DNA from: Pseudomonas sp. BN411
GTDB taxonomy: Bacteria > Pseudomonadota > Gammaproteobacteria > Pseudomonadales > Pseudomonadaceae
Direction of reading: 5' to 3'
Assembly (NCBI RefSeq): GCF_029871235.1
Contig: NZ_SSOM01000084.1
Location: 1 to 63,947, forward strand
DNA: 63,947 bases
The translations under genes and the position numbers were made by a program. Below the pieces are notes generated by a model. It saw nothing but the letters and a program-made list of their open reading frames with translations. It did not search any database and was not told the origin of the DNA. Below, in pieces: positions 1 to 9,860 of the stretch. Each line of letters starts with the position of its first letter. Within the stretch, counting starts at the first letter, position 1.

Positions 1-786
1 CAGGGATGCAACATCCTCGATGCGCAGCAATTCGATGATCTGGATACTCAGCAGTTCTTCATGCGGGTGGTGTTCGACGCGATAGACAGCGCGACGCAAC
101 TGGTACTCGAGGACATCAAGGCTGGATTCGCCGATGTTGCCCATCGGTACGGCATGGAGTGGTCGCTGCGTCCGCAGGACCAGCGCAAGCGCGTAATGCT
201 GCTCGTGTCCGGCTATGACCATTGCCTGCGCGACCTGCTTTACCGCAGCCGAATCGGCGAGCTGCCGATGGAGATATCGGCCGTTGTCGCCAACCATCCC
301 CAGGAGCGATACGCCGCGGTTGATCTGCAGGGCATAGCGTTTCACTACCTGCCAGTGACCCGGGATAACAAGTCCCAGCAGGAAGAGAAACTGCTTGCCT
401 TGATCGAGTCCACCAGGACCGACCTAGTTGTGCTCGCTCGCTACATGCAGATCCTCTCCGATGACCTCTCGCGCAAGCTGGATGGGCGCTGCATCAACAT
501 CCATCACAGCTTCCTGCCGGGATTCAAGGGCGCGCGTCCCTATCACCAGGCCCATGAGCGTGGCGTGAAGCTGATTGGCGCGACCTCGCACTTCGTCACC
601 GCCGACCTGGACGAGGGCCCGATCATCGAGCAAGACGTCGAGCGCATTTCCCACCGCGATAGCGCGGAAGATCTCGTACGTAAGGGGCGTGACATCGAAC
701 GACGCGTCCTGGCCAGGGCAGTGCGCGCCTATCTGGAAGACCGCGTCATTCCGAACGGTCGCAAAACCATCGTGTTCGAAGGCTGA
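1..786 (+). CDS. purU: Formyltetrahydrofolate deformylase, 5' end outside window
   Basis: Hydrolyses 10-formyl-THF to formate and THF. The reading frame is open from base 1 ([20 protein letters not shown] precedes the first ATG at 61), which is the end of the family's N-terminal ACT domain, so the gene begins upstream of the window; 261 residues are visible. The formyltransferase-like catalytic domain follows, with the [17 protein letters not shown] block and the GATSHFV...DEGPII block that carry the family's Asn, His and Asp active-site residues. It lies 49 bp upstream of a THF-dependent demethylase gene and is followed by folD, so it probably releases the one-carbon unit as formate and regenerates THF during demethylation, rather than serving purine synthesis. 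Family assignment is secure; the catabolic role is inferred from context. Confidence 0.93.
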   Translation, partial: QGCNILDAQQFDDLDTQQFFMRVVFDAIDSATQLVLEDIKAGFADVAHRYGMEWSLRPQDQRKRVMLLVSGYDHCLRDLLYRSRIGELPMEISAVVANHPQERYAAVDLQGIAFHYLPVTRDNKSQQEEKLLALIESTRTDLVVLARYMQILSDDLSRKLDGRCINIHHSFLPGFKGARPYHQAHERGVKLIGATSHFVTADLDEGPIIEQDVERISHRDSAEDLVRKGRDIERRVLARAVRAYLEDRVIPNGRKTIVFEG

Positions 787-835
787 CGCCTGGCCACGCA
801 TAACAACAATTCGTTGAAGTAACCGAGGTAAAGAC

Positions 836-2095
836 ATGCTCCCCAAGAATTTCAGAAAGACTCCAGAGGGCTATTTCACGTCCCGTTGGGGGCAGCCTGA
901 GTACACGGACTGGCTCGACGAGAGCATGTCCTGGAAGGACCACTGCTACATCGGTGATTGGTCGTTCCTTTGGCAGCGGCGTTACCGTGGACCGGACGTG
1001 TTGAAGCTTTTCTCCGATACCTCCATCAACAGCTTCGCCAAGTTCGACATCATGCAGTCCAAGCATGTCACCCACTGCAATCGTGATGGCAAGGTGATCC
1101 ATGAGGGTATCCTCAGCCGCTGGGGGGAGGATGACTTCATGCTCTTCGGTCGCGGCGGCTTCCTCATGGACTTCCACCTACGCAAGGGTGATTACAACGT
1201 CAGCTCGGAGGTTGTCGAAGGGTTCAAATTCCAGGTTGCTGGGCCCAAGGCTGCCGCATTGATCGAGAAGCTGACAGGCGTGGCCCTGGCGGACATCAAG
1301 TTCATGCACTCGCAAGTGGTGAAGATTGCCGGGCATGAGGTCTACGCGCTGCGACAGGGCATGTCCGGGGAGCCTGGTGTGGAGCTGCAAGGTCCTGCCG
1401 AACATGCTGCCGAGGTGTATGAGGCAGTGGTGCGAGCCGGCGAAGCGTTCGGGATTCGCAAGCTGGGTGGTCGAGCTGCCTTCATCAACCACCTGGAAGC
1501 CTGTTTCCCCACTATCGTGACCGACTACCTGCCGGCGATCTTCAGCGAGGACATGGCTGAGTATCGCGCCGAATTCGAAGCGTCTCTGCCGGCGTTCGCC
1601 TCGACCTTCAACGTTGCCGGCAGCTTCGAGGCTGATGATGTCAGCGCCTGGTACCGCAGCCCTGTCGAGCTCGGTTGGGGGCGCAACATCAAGTTCGATC
1701 ACGACTTCATCGGCCGCGAGGCCCTGGAAAAGGAAGTGGCCAACCCACGCCGGGTGATTCGCACCCTGGTGTGGAATCCCGATGATGTGCTCAAGGTATT
1801 CGCATCCCTGTTCCAGAAGGGCGAGCACTACGCCTTCATGGAGATGCCCCGGGATCAGCGCGGTTTCATGTATGCCGACAAGGTGCTGGTGAACGGCCGT
1901 GAGGTCGGCGTTTCCACCTCTCGTGGCTACAGCTACTTCTTCCGCGAGATGCTCTCGCTGTGCACCCTGGACATCGCCCAGGCAGAAGTAGGTACTGAAG
2001 TCACGGTTATCTGGGGCAATCCGGGCGAGCCGCAACTGCCCATCCGCGCCACTGTCCAGCCCGCACCGTACAAAACCGACAACCGCCGCAGCTGA
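836..2095 (+). CDS. THF-dependent O-demethylase-like protein, GcvT/LigM family
   Basis: 419 residues, ATG preceded by a GAGG ribosome site (CGAGGTAAAGAC). The protein resembles the aminomethyltransferase (GcvT) fold family that includes LigM, DesA and the dicamba demethylase Dmt, which move an aryl O-methyl group to THF; DmdA is a more distant relative acting on DMSP. Visible family-like segments are [21 protein letters not shown] near the N-terminus, the [16 protein letters not shown] block in the middle and a C-terminal GcvT-C-like part ([20 protein letters not shown]). It is shorter than LigM or DesA (about 460-470 aa as I recall). The substrate cannot be read from sequence; the flanking purU and folD strongly suggest that the product is 5-methyl-THF. 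No metF is visible in the window. Substrate confidence is low, family confidence good. Confidence 0.75.
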   Translation: MLPKNFRKTPEGYFTSRWGQPEYTDWLDESMSWKDHCYIGDWSFLWQRRYRGPDVLKLFSDTSINSFAKFDIMQSKHVTHCNRDGKVIHEGILSRWGEDDFMLFGRGGFLMDFHLRKGDYNVSSEVVEGFKFQVAGPKAAALIEKLTGVALADIKFMHSQVVKIAGHEVYALRQGMSGEPGVELQGPAEHAAEVYEAVVRAGEAFGIRKLGGRAAFINHLEACFPTIVTDYLPAIFSEDMAEYRAEFEASLPAFASTFNVAGSFEADDVSAWYRSPVELGWGRNIKFDHDFIGREALEKEVANPRRVIRTLVWNPDDVLKVFASLFQKGEHYAFMEMPRDQRGFMYADKVLVNGREVGVSTSRGYSYFFREMLSLCTLDIAQAEVGTEVTVIWGNPGEPQLPIRATVQPAPYKTDNRRS

Positions 2096-2150
2096 GTCGG
2101 CAAGGCCCTGGGTCTCAGGGCCTGCTTCATCTGTAAGACCCGGAGAAACA

Positions 2151-3032
2151 ATGTCCGCATTCCTGATCGACGGAAAAGCCGAAGCCCGGCAACTGCGTGA
2201 ACGCCTTGCGCGGGACGTGAGCGCGTTCGCTACTCGACACGGTCGCGCGCCCGGCCTGGCAGTCATCCTCGTGGGGACCGATCCTGCCAGCGAGGTGTAT
2301 GTACGCAACAAGGTGCTGCAGACGGAAGAGGTAGGTATGCACTCGTTCGAGTACCGCATGCCCGCCGACGCCACGGAGGAGCGTCTGCTCGCACAGATCG
2401 ACACCCTCAATCTTGATGACCGCGTTGACGGCATACTGGTGCAGCTGCCCCTGCCCGCAGGCATCGATGTCACCCGGGTCATCGAGCGCATTGACCCAGC
2501 AAAGGATGTTGATGGCTTCACCATCACTAATGCCGGTCGCCTGGCAACTGGGCTGGATGCCCTGGTGCCGTGCACGCCGACGGGAGTGATGTTCTTGTTG
2601 AGGAACCTGCATCCCACTCTTGTTGGCATGAACGCGCTGGTGATTGGCGCGTCCAACATCGTTGGCAAGCCCATGGCACGGCTGCTACTGCAGGAACGCT
2701 GCACCGTGACGATCGCTCACAGCAAGACCGTGGATCTTGAGGCAAGGTGCCGGCAGGCCGATATTCTGGTCGTGGCCACCGGCGTTCCCCAAATGATTCC
2801 CGGCGATTGGGTAAAACCCGGAGCCACGGTCATTGATGTCGGTATCAGCCGCATCAAGCAGGAGAACGGAACCACCAAGCTGGTGGGCGACGTTCACTTC
2901 GAAAGTGCAGTTGAGCGTGCCGGAGCGATTACGCCTGTACCTGGTGGAGTGGGGCCGATGACGATCGCTTGCTTGCTGGCCAATACGCTGAGTGCAGCAC
3001 AGCGACGTGCGGAAGTTCAGAGCCATCTTTGA
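2151..3032 (+). CDS. folD: Bifunctional methylene-THF dehydrogenase / methenyl-THF cyclohydrolase
   Basis: 293 residues, ATG with a GGAGAAACA ribosome site. FolD oxidises 5,10-methylene-THF to methenyl-THF with NADP and hydrolyses that to 10-formyl-THF. Visible signatures are SEVYVRNK with the conserved YxxxK catalytic pair, the [11 protein letters not shown] block, the NAD(P) site [11 protein letters not shown] and the C-terminal [19 protein letters not shown] block. Together with the upstream purU and demethylase it completes methylene-THF to formyl-THF to formate. It is likely a second, cargo copy beside the housekeeping folD. It is the last gene before the IS element, so the transcription unit may have been cut or ended here. 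Confidence 0.95.
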   Translation: MSAFLIDGKAEARQLRERLARDVSAFATRHGRAPGLAVILVGTDPASEVYVRNKVLQTEEVGMHSFEYRMPADATEERLLAQIDTLNLDDRVDGILVQLPLPAGIDVTRVIERIDPAKDVDGFTITNAGRLATGLDALVPCTPTGVMFLLRNLHPTLVGMNALVIGASNIVGKPMARLLLQERCTVTIAHSKTVDLEARCRQADILVVATGVPQMIPGDWVKPGATVIDVGISRIKQENGTTKLVGDVHFESAVERAGAITPVPGGVGPMTIACLLANTLSAAQRRAEVQSHL

Positions 3033-3113
3033 TGGTACGGCCGAAGGTGCAGCCTGTGGGAGTTGGCGATCTCAAGGGTAAAGTTTTCTTAGCTAAATGA
3101 CCGGCCGTTATGG

Positions 3114-4727
3114 ACTGATTCTGTTGAAAAAGGCGGTTCTGCGGCAGCCAGTCGGCCAGGCGCGCCAGCGTTCGAAGTGGCTGCAAGCCACTTCACATTG
3201 CCTTTCGGCCTTTCACTGAGCGTCCGGGCTCAGGTTTGTGGGTTAATTCGAGGGTTTCCGCTCGCCACAGGCGTACCTATCCCGTAAGCGGTGGCCCGTG
3301 AGGCATGAGCTTGGCCATGCGTCGCAGGTTTTGCACCGTCGCGGCCAAGGTGAATTCGTCGGTGGCGCCGGTCAGGCCACGCAGCCGTAAACGGTCGAGT
3401 TTCATGATCCGTTTGAGGTGGGCGAAGAGCATCTCCACCTTCTTGCGCTCGCAGCGAGAGACGAGGTACTCCGGTGTCTTGGCGATGCGTCGCGCTACGT
3501 CGCGAGCAGCCTCATGGATACTGCGGACGATCTTCCGATTCGGCGTATTGGGACAGCACTTGGCTTTCAGCGGGCAGGTGGCGCAGTCGGCTTGGCTGGA
3601 GCGGTAGATGATGGTGTTGGCCTTGGTCACCCGCGTTCTCTGTTGGGTGAAGGCGCGCCATTCACTGCGTAGCGGTTTGCCGGCTGGGCAGAGGTATTCC
3701 TTGGCCTCCTGATTCCAGTGAAAGTCGTTGCTGGAGAGACTGTCGTCCTTGCGCTCGGTCTTGTCCCACACCGGCACATGCGGCTCGATGTCCTTCTCCT
3801 CGACCATCCAGGCCAGCATCGGGGCCGTGCCATAGGCGGTATCGCCGATCAGGCGTTCCGGTGTGAGGTCGAACTGCGCTTCGACGCGCTCGACCATCGT
3901 TTTGGTCGACTCGACTTCGGCAGTCCGATGCGCCGGGGTGGCTTCCACATCCAGGATCACGCCGTGCTCGGTGTCGATCAGGTAGTTGGTAGCGTAGGCA
4001 AAGAAGGCCGGACCACCTGGCGCGGCGGTCCACCGGGACTGCGGATCGGTGAGTGAAATTTTCTTGGGCAGGGCTTCGGCCAGCGCCTCTTCATCAAGGG
4101 CTTCGAGGTACTCGCGCACGGCGCGGCTGCTGAGCGCCGGATCGCGCCAGTCGACTTCATCGCCCGCCACCCCACGTTGCCGGCTGGCATCCGCCTTGAT
4201 GATGCTGGCGTCGACGGCGAAGCCTTCGCCCTTGATCAGGCCAGCGGCCATGCAGCGCCGGAGCACCTCATTGAACAACCAGCGGAACAGTCCGCTGTCA
4301 CGGAAGCGGCCGTGGCGATTCTTAGAGAAAGTCGAGTGATTGGGCACTTCGTCTTCCAGGCCCAGGCGGCAGAACCAGCGGTAAGCCAGATTTAGATGCA
4401 CCTCTTCACACAACCGCCGCTCGGAACGGATGCCGTAGCAGTAGCCGACCACCAGCATGCGCACCATCAACTCCGGATCAATCGATGGGCGTCCGATGGG
4501 GCTGTAGAAGTCGGCCAGGTGAGCACGCAGGTCACTGAGATCCAGGCACTGATCGATGCTGCGCAGGAGGTGTTGGACTGGGACGTGCTCTTCCAGATTG
4601 AACGAGTAGAACAGGCGCGCCTGTCCTCCCGGTAACTGCCCCATCATGCTGCCTGTCCCCACGCTCACTGAGCGCGTGATTTTGCCGGCGGCAGGGGGTG
4701 GCAGCTACTTTTTCAACACAATCGACT
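3114..4727. mobile_element. IS1182-family insertion sequence
   Basis: About 1.6 kb bounded by imperfect inverted repeats. The left end reads GACTGATTCTGTTGAAAAAG-type sequence (3114-3132); the right end, read inwards on the minus strand, has the core GTGTTGAAAAAG (4708-4727). They match at roughly 16 of 19 positions. The single transposase gene inside is on the minus strand. It lies between the folD cargo and the IS21 remnant, so insertions have accumulated downstream of traI. I could not identify a clear target duplication, so the outer limits are approximate to a few bases. Confidence 0.8.
3277..4647 (-). CDS. IS1182-family DDE transposase
   Basis: 456 residues from the ATG at 4647 (MMGQLPGGQARLFYSFNLEE); an in-frame GTG at 4668 would add seven residues. 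The N-terminal part is the DUF772-type domain (RPSIDPELMVRMLVVGYCYG). The DDE residues are probably the D in FAVDASIIKADAS, the D in LIGDTAYGT and the E in ERKKVEMLFAHLKR. A cysteine pattern CATCPLKAKCCP lies between the last two blocks. The gene is full length with no visible frameshift, so the element may be active. It is carried inside the matching inverted repeats. Confidence 0.9.
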   Translation of the reverse strand: MMGQLPGGQARLFYSFNLEEHVPVQHLLRSIDQCLDLSDLRAHLADFYSPIGRPSIDPELMVRMLVVGYCYGIRSERRLCEEVHLNLAYRWFCRLGLEDEVPNHSTFSKNRHGRFRDSGLFRWLFNEVLRRCMAAGLIKGEGFAVDASIIKADASRQRGVAGDEVDWRDPALSSRAVREYLEALDEEALAEALPKKISLTDPQSRWTAAPGGPAFFAYATNYLIDTEHGVILDVEATPAHRTAEVESTKTMVERVEAQFDLTPERLIGDTAYGTAPMLAWMVEEKDIEPHVPVWDKTERKDDSLSSNDFHWNQEAKEYLCPAGKPLRSEWRAFTQQRTRVTKANTIIYRSSQADCATCPLKAKCCPNTPNRKIVRSIHEAARDVARRIAKTPEYLVSRCERKKVEMLFAHLKRIMKLDRLRLRGLTGATDEFTLAATVQNLRRMAKLMPHGPPLTG

Positions 4728-4889
4728 GTTAGCTTCCCTTCGCTAGCGGCGAGGACCGGTCAGAAACGGGCACTCTCTGGCTCCGACATCTCGGGCGCTG
4801 AGCCTCTACGGAGCTTTGAGCGCGACGATGGTGCGACGAGCTGTTTCAATGGCCGCTTTTCGGCTAAAGGCCTTTCCCGTTACCAAGGA

Positions 4890-4922
4890 AAAGGGCCGGT
4901 GAGCATTGCCCACCGGCCCTTT
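4890..4922. terminator. Strong hairpin, likely terminator
   Basis: AAAGGGCCGGTG, an 8-nt loop, then CACCGGCCCTTT: a perfect 12-bp stem. It ends in TTT on the plus strand and begins AAA, so it could work in both directions. It lies just outside the IS1182 element, in the gap towards the istA remnant; it may have ended the cargo operon before the IS arrived. Confidence 0.6.
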
Positions 4923-5281
4923 CGCGTACTCCCTTCTCCCCCAGTTCCTTTGGGGCTAATGGCCTTGCCCTGTTGCTAAAGCCACCCTTCGATGGCCAGC
5001 GCCGCTACCTCCCCAGGCAGCGGCTGTGCACCGTCTCGGTGCATCCGTTTCAACATTCAGTGAAAAAGTTTCAGTGTTTGTTGAAAAACTACGAGAGGGG
5101 AATCAATTCCAGCTCAGCGCGCCACCAGTTTGGTACTCAATGACGCGAGTCTCGAAGAAGTTCTTTTCTTTCTTCAGGTCCATGATTTCGGACATCCACG
5201 AGCACCCGGACACTTCTCTGGCAGCCAGCCACGCGAGATTTCCCCACTACCATTGGCTTCTTTATCGAAGCAAAGATGTCG

Positions 5282-5720
5282 CAGTGGAGCGTGTATCCAC
5301 GCGCAGAATTCACGAGGTGCTGCGTCTCAAGTTCGACTGCGGTTTGTCCATTCCCCAGAGCGCCCGCAGCCTGGGCAATGGCCACAGCAGTGCCCGAGAT
5401 TACCTTTGCCGCAAGCGGCCCAACTTAGACGACCGCGTTGTCCGATGCCGAGTACGAGCGCCATCGGTTTCTGTCGTTTCACTCTTTTCCCAGTGAGCAA
5501 TGTCCGGTCCCCGACTGGTTCTGCAAGCATTCCGAGCCTGGGTCAGCAAGGCGGACTGGTGATGCGTCAAGAGCACTGTGTCGGTGAGAGGTTGATTTCG
5601 TCTATGCCGGCAGGGCGGTGCTGATCATTGACTGGCGTACCGGCAAGATCCGTCAATTCCAAGAATCACGCGGCATTCCATGTTCCCGCCCAATACGACG
5701 CCCTCGTCATTCTCTACTGC
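5282..5720 (+). pseudogene. istA: Decayed IS21-family istA fragments
   Basis: The reading around 5282-5420 gives VERVSTRRIHEVLRLKF followed by DCGLSIPQSARSLG, close to the N-terminal helix-turn-helix of IS21 transposases (RxIxEVLRLKxxxGLSxRQIARSLG). After that the frame is lost, but DAEYERHRF-like and, at about 5595-5665, DFVYAGRAVLIIDWRTGKIR-like pieces correspond to further istA segments (the latter to the start of the catalytic core). Several frameshifts and deletions are needed to join them and no istB is present. An old, dead insertion. Confidence 0.6.
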
Positions 5721-5750
5721 AGCAAATGCGTGACCTCAGGTGCCTTTGTC

Positions 5751-7634
5751 TTATTCAGCCCGATTACCTATCAGGAATAGATAGGGGTTATTCGGCGGAG
5801 ACTCTGTAAACAAACAGCCAGGTGCTTTAAGTAGATACCCATGTAGGCGCCGCGACTTGCGCGGCCCCGTCACCTCACACGTCCAGATGTTCAGGCCGTT
5901 GTCTTGCTTGTGGTGCAGTTGCAGCTTTTCAAAGCGTTTTTGCACCCATTGCCAATCGGCGACCTGATCCAGCTTGGCGAGTGCGGTAGTTTGCGGGTGT
6001 TCTTGTGCGTAGTGCTGGAACACACCCGGGCTGACCAGGAAGGCGGAGTCAGCCACGGTATGTATCAGGGCCTTGGCGTCATTGATGATGAGCTTGCGGT
6101 TCTGGATGCGCTGCCGCAGCCAGGCAATGAAGTGTTCACCGGAAGGCTGTTCCAGTGCGCTTCCACTGTTCGAGGTGGGCGACAGCGCGGGGGAGGGTGG
6201 TGGCGTTGGAGTGTCCCCATTAGAAGGTGCGGACGGCTCATCGAGGTCGATTGCTGGTGACGGCTCAGCCGCCGGCGCCTGAGTGGGCGACTCGGTATCC
6301 GAGGGGGAGAGCAAAGCCAGCAGGGCATCAACGCTATCAACAGTTGGTGTGGCGGTCAGAGCAGCGGCAACATCGACCCGTGAGGTGCTGCCGGTATCGG
6401 TGGGTAGTGGCGCGGGAGCGTCATCGTTGGACTCCAGTTCCACCGCGATGGTGCCGGTGAACGGCGCCGGCCGATCCTCTCCTTCCCAAATCAGAGCCGG
6501 GGCCAGCCGCAGCAGTGTAAACGTGTGCGACCAGCCGGCGGCGCTCGTGACGGTGGCTCGCCAGATGGCTTTTCCATCAGCTGTGGGTTGGAGTATGCCG
6601 TGATCCTGCAGCACGTTGAACACGGCGGTGTTGTTGGCGGGAATGCCGTCGATGCCCTGGGCCAGTAGGTGCGCGCGCAGCTTGTCCGAAACCGTCTTGC
6701 TGACTAACCACAGCGCGTCCTGGGTCAGCCAGCCATCCGACGCCTGGGGCTGGTTGAGTTTCAGCTCCTCCTTTATCAGGTAGCGCAGGCCATCGAGCAG
6801 CTTGCGCTGCAGGGCATGCTTTGGGGCCGCCATGGCGCGCGTTGGGTCGCCGCCCAGGGCCTGGGCGACGGAGGCGCGGTCGGCCTGCACGACCAGTTCC
6901 CCGAGGACCCCGGCGTACTCATACTGGCCGGCCAGGACGTACAGCAGTGCGGACCAGAGCGGGGGATAGGTGCTGAGCCAGTCGAGAATCTCGCGGTCGA
7001 GCACCTGCCGGTACAGCAGCCCCGTGGCCGCACTGTGCAGCCGGTATTCGCGATCCTGACGGTAGCGGAAGCGGTACGGGTGCGTCAGCGGGCCGTGCCA
7101 GGGGTGCCAGGTGCTGCCGTCGACATACTCGACCTGCAGGTCGACGGAGATCTTGCCGAGGTCATGCAACAGCGCGGCGTAGGCGGTGGCGGCGGTCCAG
7201 GCTTCTGCCTGCACGACCTGGTCTTCGGGAGTGGTACCGGTGGGCAGCAGATACGACTGCCGCAGCTTGAGCGCATACGCCACGATCTCCAGGCCGTGGT
7301 CCAGCATGCCGCCGGGGTAGGCGTGGTGGTGGTTCTCCGAGGCAGGCAGTTGCTGGACCAGCTCGGCGTAGCGTTCCAGCGGCGCTAGGTAGAGCGAGGC
7401 GAACTGCTTGCGCGAGAGCGAGGTGCGCTGCCAGATGTGCTCCAGCAGGCGCTGTCGGCGTGACGTGGACAGCAGGGCGGTGGCCGATTCCGGCCGCGTC
7501 AGCCCTTTGCCTTTTTCTCCTGCTGTGGGAGGTGGCGCTGTAGGTGAAGGGCATTTTCGTTGGAACAGCGCGAGCATCGATGGCACCTGGAGTTGTGGCA
7601 GGTGAGGGCCTTTTCCTTTTCCAAATAGACCCAT
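5751..7634 (-). CDS. traI: MobH-type relaxase TraI of PFGI-1-class ICE (TIGR03760)
   Basis: 627 residues. The relaxase nicks the transfer origin and leads the single strand into the recipient. The N-terminal TraI_2 domain has HHHAYPGGMLDHGLE (about residues 102-115) and the HD dyad in ALLHDLGKI (about 155-162), the metal site of MobH/HD relaxases. A proline-, serine- and threonine-rich linker spans about 410-500, and a C-terminal DUF1528-like part follows (LDQVADWQWVQKRFEKL). The start is ATG at 7634 with AAGGGAA just before it. The gene appears intact. It stands at the distal end of the long minus-strand tra region but is separated from traG by a plus-strand gene, so it has its own promoter in the 290-bp gap upstream. 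Confidence 0.92.
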   Translation of the reverse strand: MGLFGKGKGPHLPQLQVPSMLALFQRKCPSPTAPPPTAGEKGKGLTRPESATALLSTSRRQRLLEHIWQRTSLSRKQFASLYLAPLERYAELVQQLPASENHHHAYPGGMLDHGLEIVAYALKLRQSYLLPTGTTPEDQVVQAEAWTAATAYAALLHDLGKISVDLQVEYVDGSTWHPWHGPLTHPYRFRYRQDREYRLHSAATGLLYRQVLDREILDWLSTYPPLWSALLYVLAGQYEYAGVLGELVVQADRASVAQALGGDPTRAMAAPKHALQRKLLDGLRYLIKEELKLNQPQASDGWLTQDALWLVSKTVSDKLRAHLLAQGIDGIPANNTAVFNVLQDHGILQPTADGKAIWRATVTSAAGWSHTFTLLRLAPALIWEGEDRPAPFTGTIAVELESNDDAPAPLPTDTGSTSRVDVAAALTATPTVDSVDALLALLSPSDTESPTQAPAAEPSPAIDLDEPSAPSNGDTPTPPPSPALSPTSNSGSALEQPSGEHFIAWLRQRIQNRKLIINDAKALIHTVADSAFLVSPGVFQHYAQEHPQTTALAKLDQVADWQWVQKRFEKLQLHHKQDNGLNIWTCEVTGPRKSRRLHGYLLKAPGCLFTESPPNNPYLFLIGNRAE

Positions 7635-7923
7635 TTCCCTTGAATCCCCATTCCCTTGCGCCTTTGCGGGGCCCCTTTGATGTAACGGCTAGATTCAGTC
7701 GTCCGCTAGCGTCAATGAGGTGTGAGCTGTTTCCTTTTGGCCCCGGGGCCCAGCGACTTGTCGAGTGGATTGCCCATGATGCCGGCTATCAGAAATGGCG
7801 CACCTGATGGAGTTTTTGGAGTGTCATAGGGTCAGACCGCTTATGAGGTCGCGCTCGAACTTCAGTCGCACTACGAGAATTTATTAAGTCTGCACATCAA
7901 GGGTCGGCTTTGAGGTAACCGCC
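7635..7923. other. Divergent intergenic region between traI and the DUF3742 gene
   Basis: 289 bp with no gene that I can support. It must hold the promoters of traI (minus) and the DUF3742 gene (plus). A GC-rich palindrome-like GCCCCGGGGC lies at about 7740-7749. In this ICE class transfer origins have been mapped near traI, so this is a reasonable place to look for oriT; that is inference, since I see no diagnostic nick motif. Confidence 0.35.
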
Positions 7924-8307
7924 ATGAAACCTTCTGCACAAACCTCTTTCGCGGAGCGCACGGGCCTGATGTTGGGCCGGATGTGGAGGGGTTGCCTGCG
8001 TCAAGAACGGAAGCTGGATGGCTGGCTTGTTGAGCGGGGCGTACCTGCTGGCGGGGCTACTGCTTTGCTCTGGGTCGCCAAGCTGGTGGTGCTCGGTGTG
8101 CTGCTGTACACCGCGTTTTGGCTGGCGCTGCTGCTGGCATTTGCAGTGGCAGTGTTGTGGGCTGTGCGCGCCTCTGACCATTATGGAGCCGAGGAATGGG
8201 CGGTAGGCGAACAAGCTGAACACAAGAGCAATCCTGGCTACCACCCGGTACTTTATAACGATGCGCCTGATTCACGCTACGCTGACCCGCGGTATGACGA
8301 TGATTGA
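7924..8307 (+). CDS. DUF3742 family membrane protein
   Basis: 127 residues, ATG preceded by GAGGTAACCGCC. It has an N-terminal basic stretch, two adjacent hydrophobic segments (about 45-75: ALLWVAKLVVLGVLL and LALLLAFAVAVLWAV) and an acidic, tyrosine-rich tail (YHPVLYNDAPDSRYADPRYDDD). The family occurs next to traG in PFGI-1-class ICEs, almost always in opposite orientation to the tra operon as here. Function unknown; probably an inner-membrane accessory of transfer. Its 3' end converges on the traG stop 25 bp away. Confidence 0.8.
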   Translation: MKPSAQTSFAERTGLMLGRMWRGCLRQERKLDGWLVERGVPAGGATALLWVAKLVVLGVLLYTAFWLALLLAFAVAVLWAVRASDHYGAEEWAVGEQAEHKSNPGYHPVLYNDAPDSRYADPRYDDD

Positions 8308-8332
8308 CATGCTCGGATGTCGAGTTGGCGGC

Positions 8333-9847
8333 TTACCTGAGTTTGCTTGACACCATTCCTAGTGCTTTCCCGCCTGCTTGACCTGCGGGGCGCGTGCCAT
8401 CCGAGAGCCCTTGAAGGAGGCCGCCGGTGCGCACACCCACCCAAGACAAGGCCGCGACCCAAAACGCAGGCAGTGCGATAAACATCGTCGCCATCACGAA
8501 GCTGATCAGGATGTCCCCAAACGCGTTGTTCAGGCCGAGCAAAGGATCGAAGTTCGTGTGGGGGCGGTTCCATCCCCAGCCCCATCCATAGAGGGCATCC
8601 AGGATCGTTGAGTCGATCCAGCGCGCGAGCTGGAACCAGAACTCCACGAAGAACAAGGCGAACTGCACGATGCTGATCGTGACGATGGTCTTGAGGTCGT
8701 AGGTACCGATCATGAGCACGAGGGGAATGCAGATGACCAATGCCATCTTGAGCAAGGCCAACACCATTGGCAGCGCTTGACGCATGGCGTCCATGGCGGG
8801 GAAGAAGGCAATAGAGCCCACCGCGAGTCCGACGTCACTGGCGGCGCGGGTGGCGACGTCCGGCACGGTCAATTCGATCCGGCCACCGTAATCGCTGTAG
8901 ATCGCGCCCTGGTTGAGCTTTTGCTGCCGGGGTGACGCGATGGCGCGGATCACCGAGTCGTTGACCTGATCCTGGCTCAGAAAACCCGCCCAGCTGGCGA
9001 TTCGGGTCAGCAGAGTGGGATCGACCTGGCCCAATAGCCGCGCCCGCAGTCCGCCATTGTCGGACCACCACTGCTGGCAGGTGGGGTAGCCGGCGCCGCT
9101 GGAAACCTCGGCCAGCCCCGCGTCGCGTGCACTGTCGTAGGGCCAGCCCGCGCGCGGTGTCTGCGAGCGGTAGGTGTCGTAGTAGCCCGCGGTGTCGAGG
9201 AAAAAGCGAGCGCCGATCCAGGTCACGTCGTACATCTGCTCTTCACTCAAGTTTGGGCGACTCATAAAGAGCTTGGCGCGGGCTGGCCCGTAGCAATCGT
9301 GGGTGAAGTCCGCGACCTCTTGTGCCAGCACGGGATCATCGAGGCGTGAGGCATCGACCTCCATGCGGATCTGCCGCAGATCGGTGCCACAAGGAATCGC
9401 CGTCACCGAGGCACCGGTTACTGCCCGAGAAATGGCGTGTACGAAGTACCACCATACTGGCACCTTGGCCGACTGGTTGTTGAGTGTGCTGAAGGACTGC
9501 GACCAGCCTGTCTCTGCAGGTGCTGGGACGCTCACCTGGCATTGCGCAGAACGGGAACGGTCGAAGTGCAGCGTGGTGAAATCCACGTCGATGAACGGAA
9601 TGCCGGCAAACATGATGACCACGATGGCGACGAAGATGCGGTTCTCGATGCGGCTGGCTGAAAGCGCGCCCTTATTACCTTCATCTGCGCCCTCGGCACG
9701 TGACCGGAGCCATTCCTGGAGAATGATCGCCAGAAACGGGATGGCGAATACGCCACTGGCCACCAGTATCGACCAGATGCCGTTATGGACGATCCAACTC
9801 ACCAGGGTCAGGTAGTACTCCAGGTAATCGGTGGTGTAGAGGGTCAT
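8333..9847 (-). CDS. traG: TraG N-terminal domain mating-pair protein
   Basis: 504 residues from the ATG at 9847 (MTLYTTDYLEYYLT). The start was chosen because the upstream extension has no TraG character and this start is 13 bp after the previous gene. The N-terminus has membrane segments at about 15-45 and 80-100, a long periplasmic part at about 110-330 with four cysteines, then three to four C-terminal membrane spans (ALLKMALVICIPLVLMIG; VQFALFFVEFWFQLA; ISFVMATMFIALPAFW). In F-type systems TraG acts in mating-pair stabilisation. It is the last gene of the long minus-strand tra operon. Confidence 0.88.
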   Translation of the reverse strand: MTLYTTDYLEYYLTLVSWIVHNGIWSILVASGVFAIPFLAIILQEWLRSRAEGADEGNKGALSASRIENRIFVAIVVIMFAGIPFIDVDFTTLHFDRSRSAQCQVSVPAPAETGWSQSFSTLNNQSAKVPVWWYFVHAISRAVTGASVTAIPCGTDLRQIRMEVDASRLDDPVLAQEVADFTHDCYGPARAKLFMSRPNLSEEQMYDVTWIGARFFLDTAGYYDTYRSQTPRAGWPYDSARDAGLAEVSSGAGYPTCQQWWSDNGGLRARLLGQVDPTLLTRIASWAGFLSQDQVNDSVIRAIASPRQQKLNQGAIYSDYGGRIELTVPDVATRAASDVGLAVGSIAFFPAMDAMRQALPMVLALLKMALVICIPLVLMIGTYDLKTIVTISIVQFALFFVEFWFQLARWIDSTILDALYGWGWGWNRPHTNFDPLLGLNNAFGDILISFVMATMFIALPAFWVAALSWVGVRTGGLLQGLSDGTRPAGQAGGKALGMVSSKLR

Positions 9848-9860
9848 AGTCGCCTCCGGG

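Noticed and set aside
1178..2704. 508-codon minus-strand frame over the demethylase and folD genes
   Set aside because: Shadow of two well-supported plus-strand genes in two different frames.
5041..5086. TTTCAACATT...TGTTGAAAAAC inverted repeat
   Set aside because: Resembles IS1182-type termini, but the arms are short and imperfect and nothing is enclosed; probably scar sequence.
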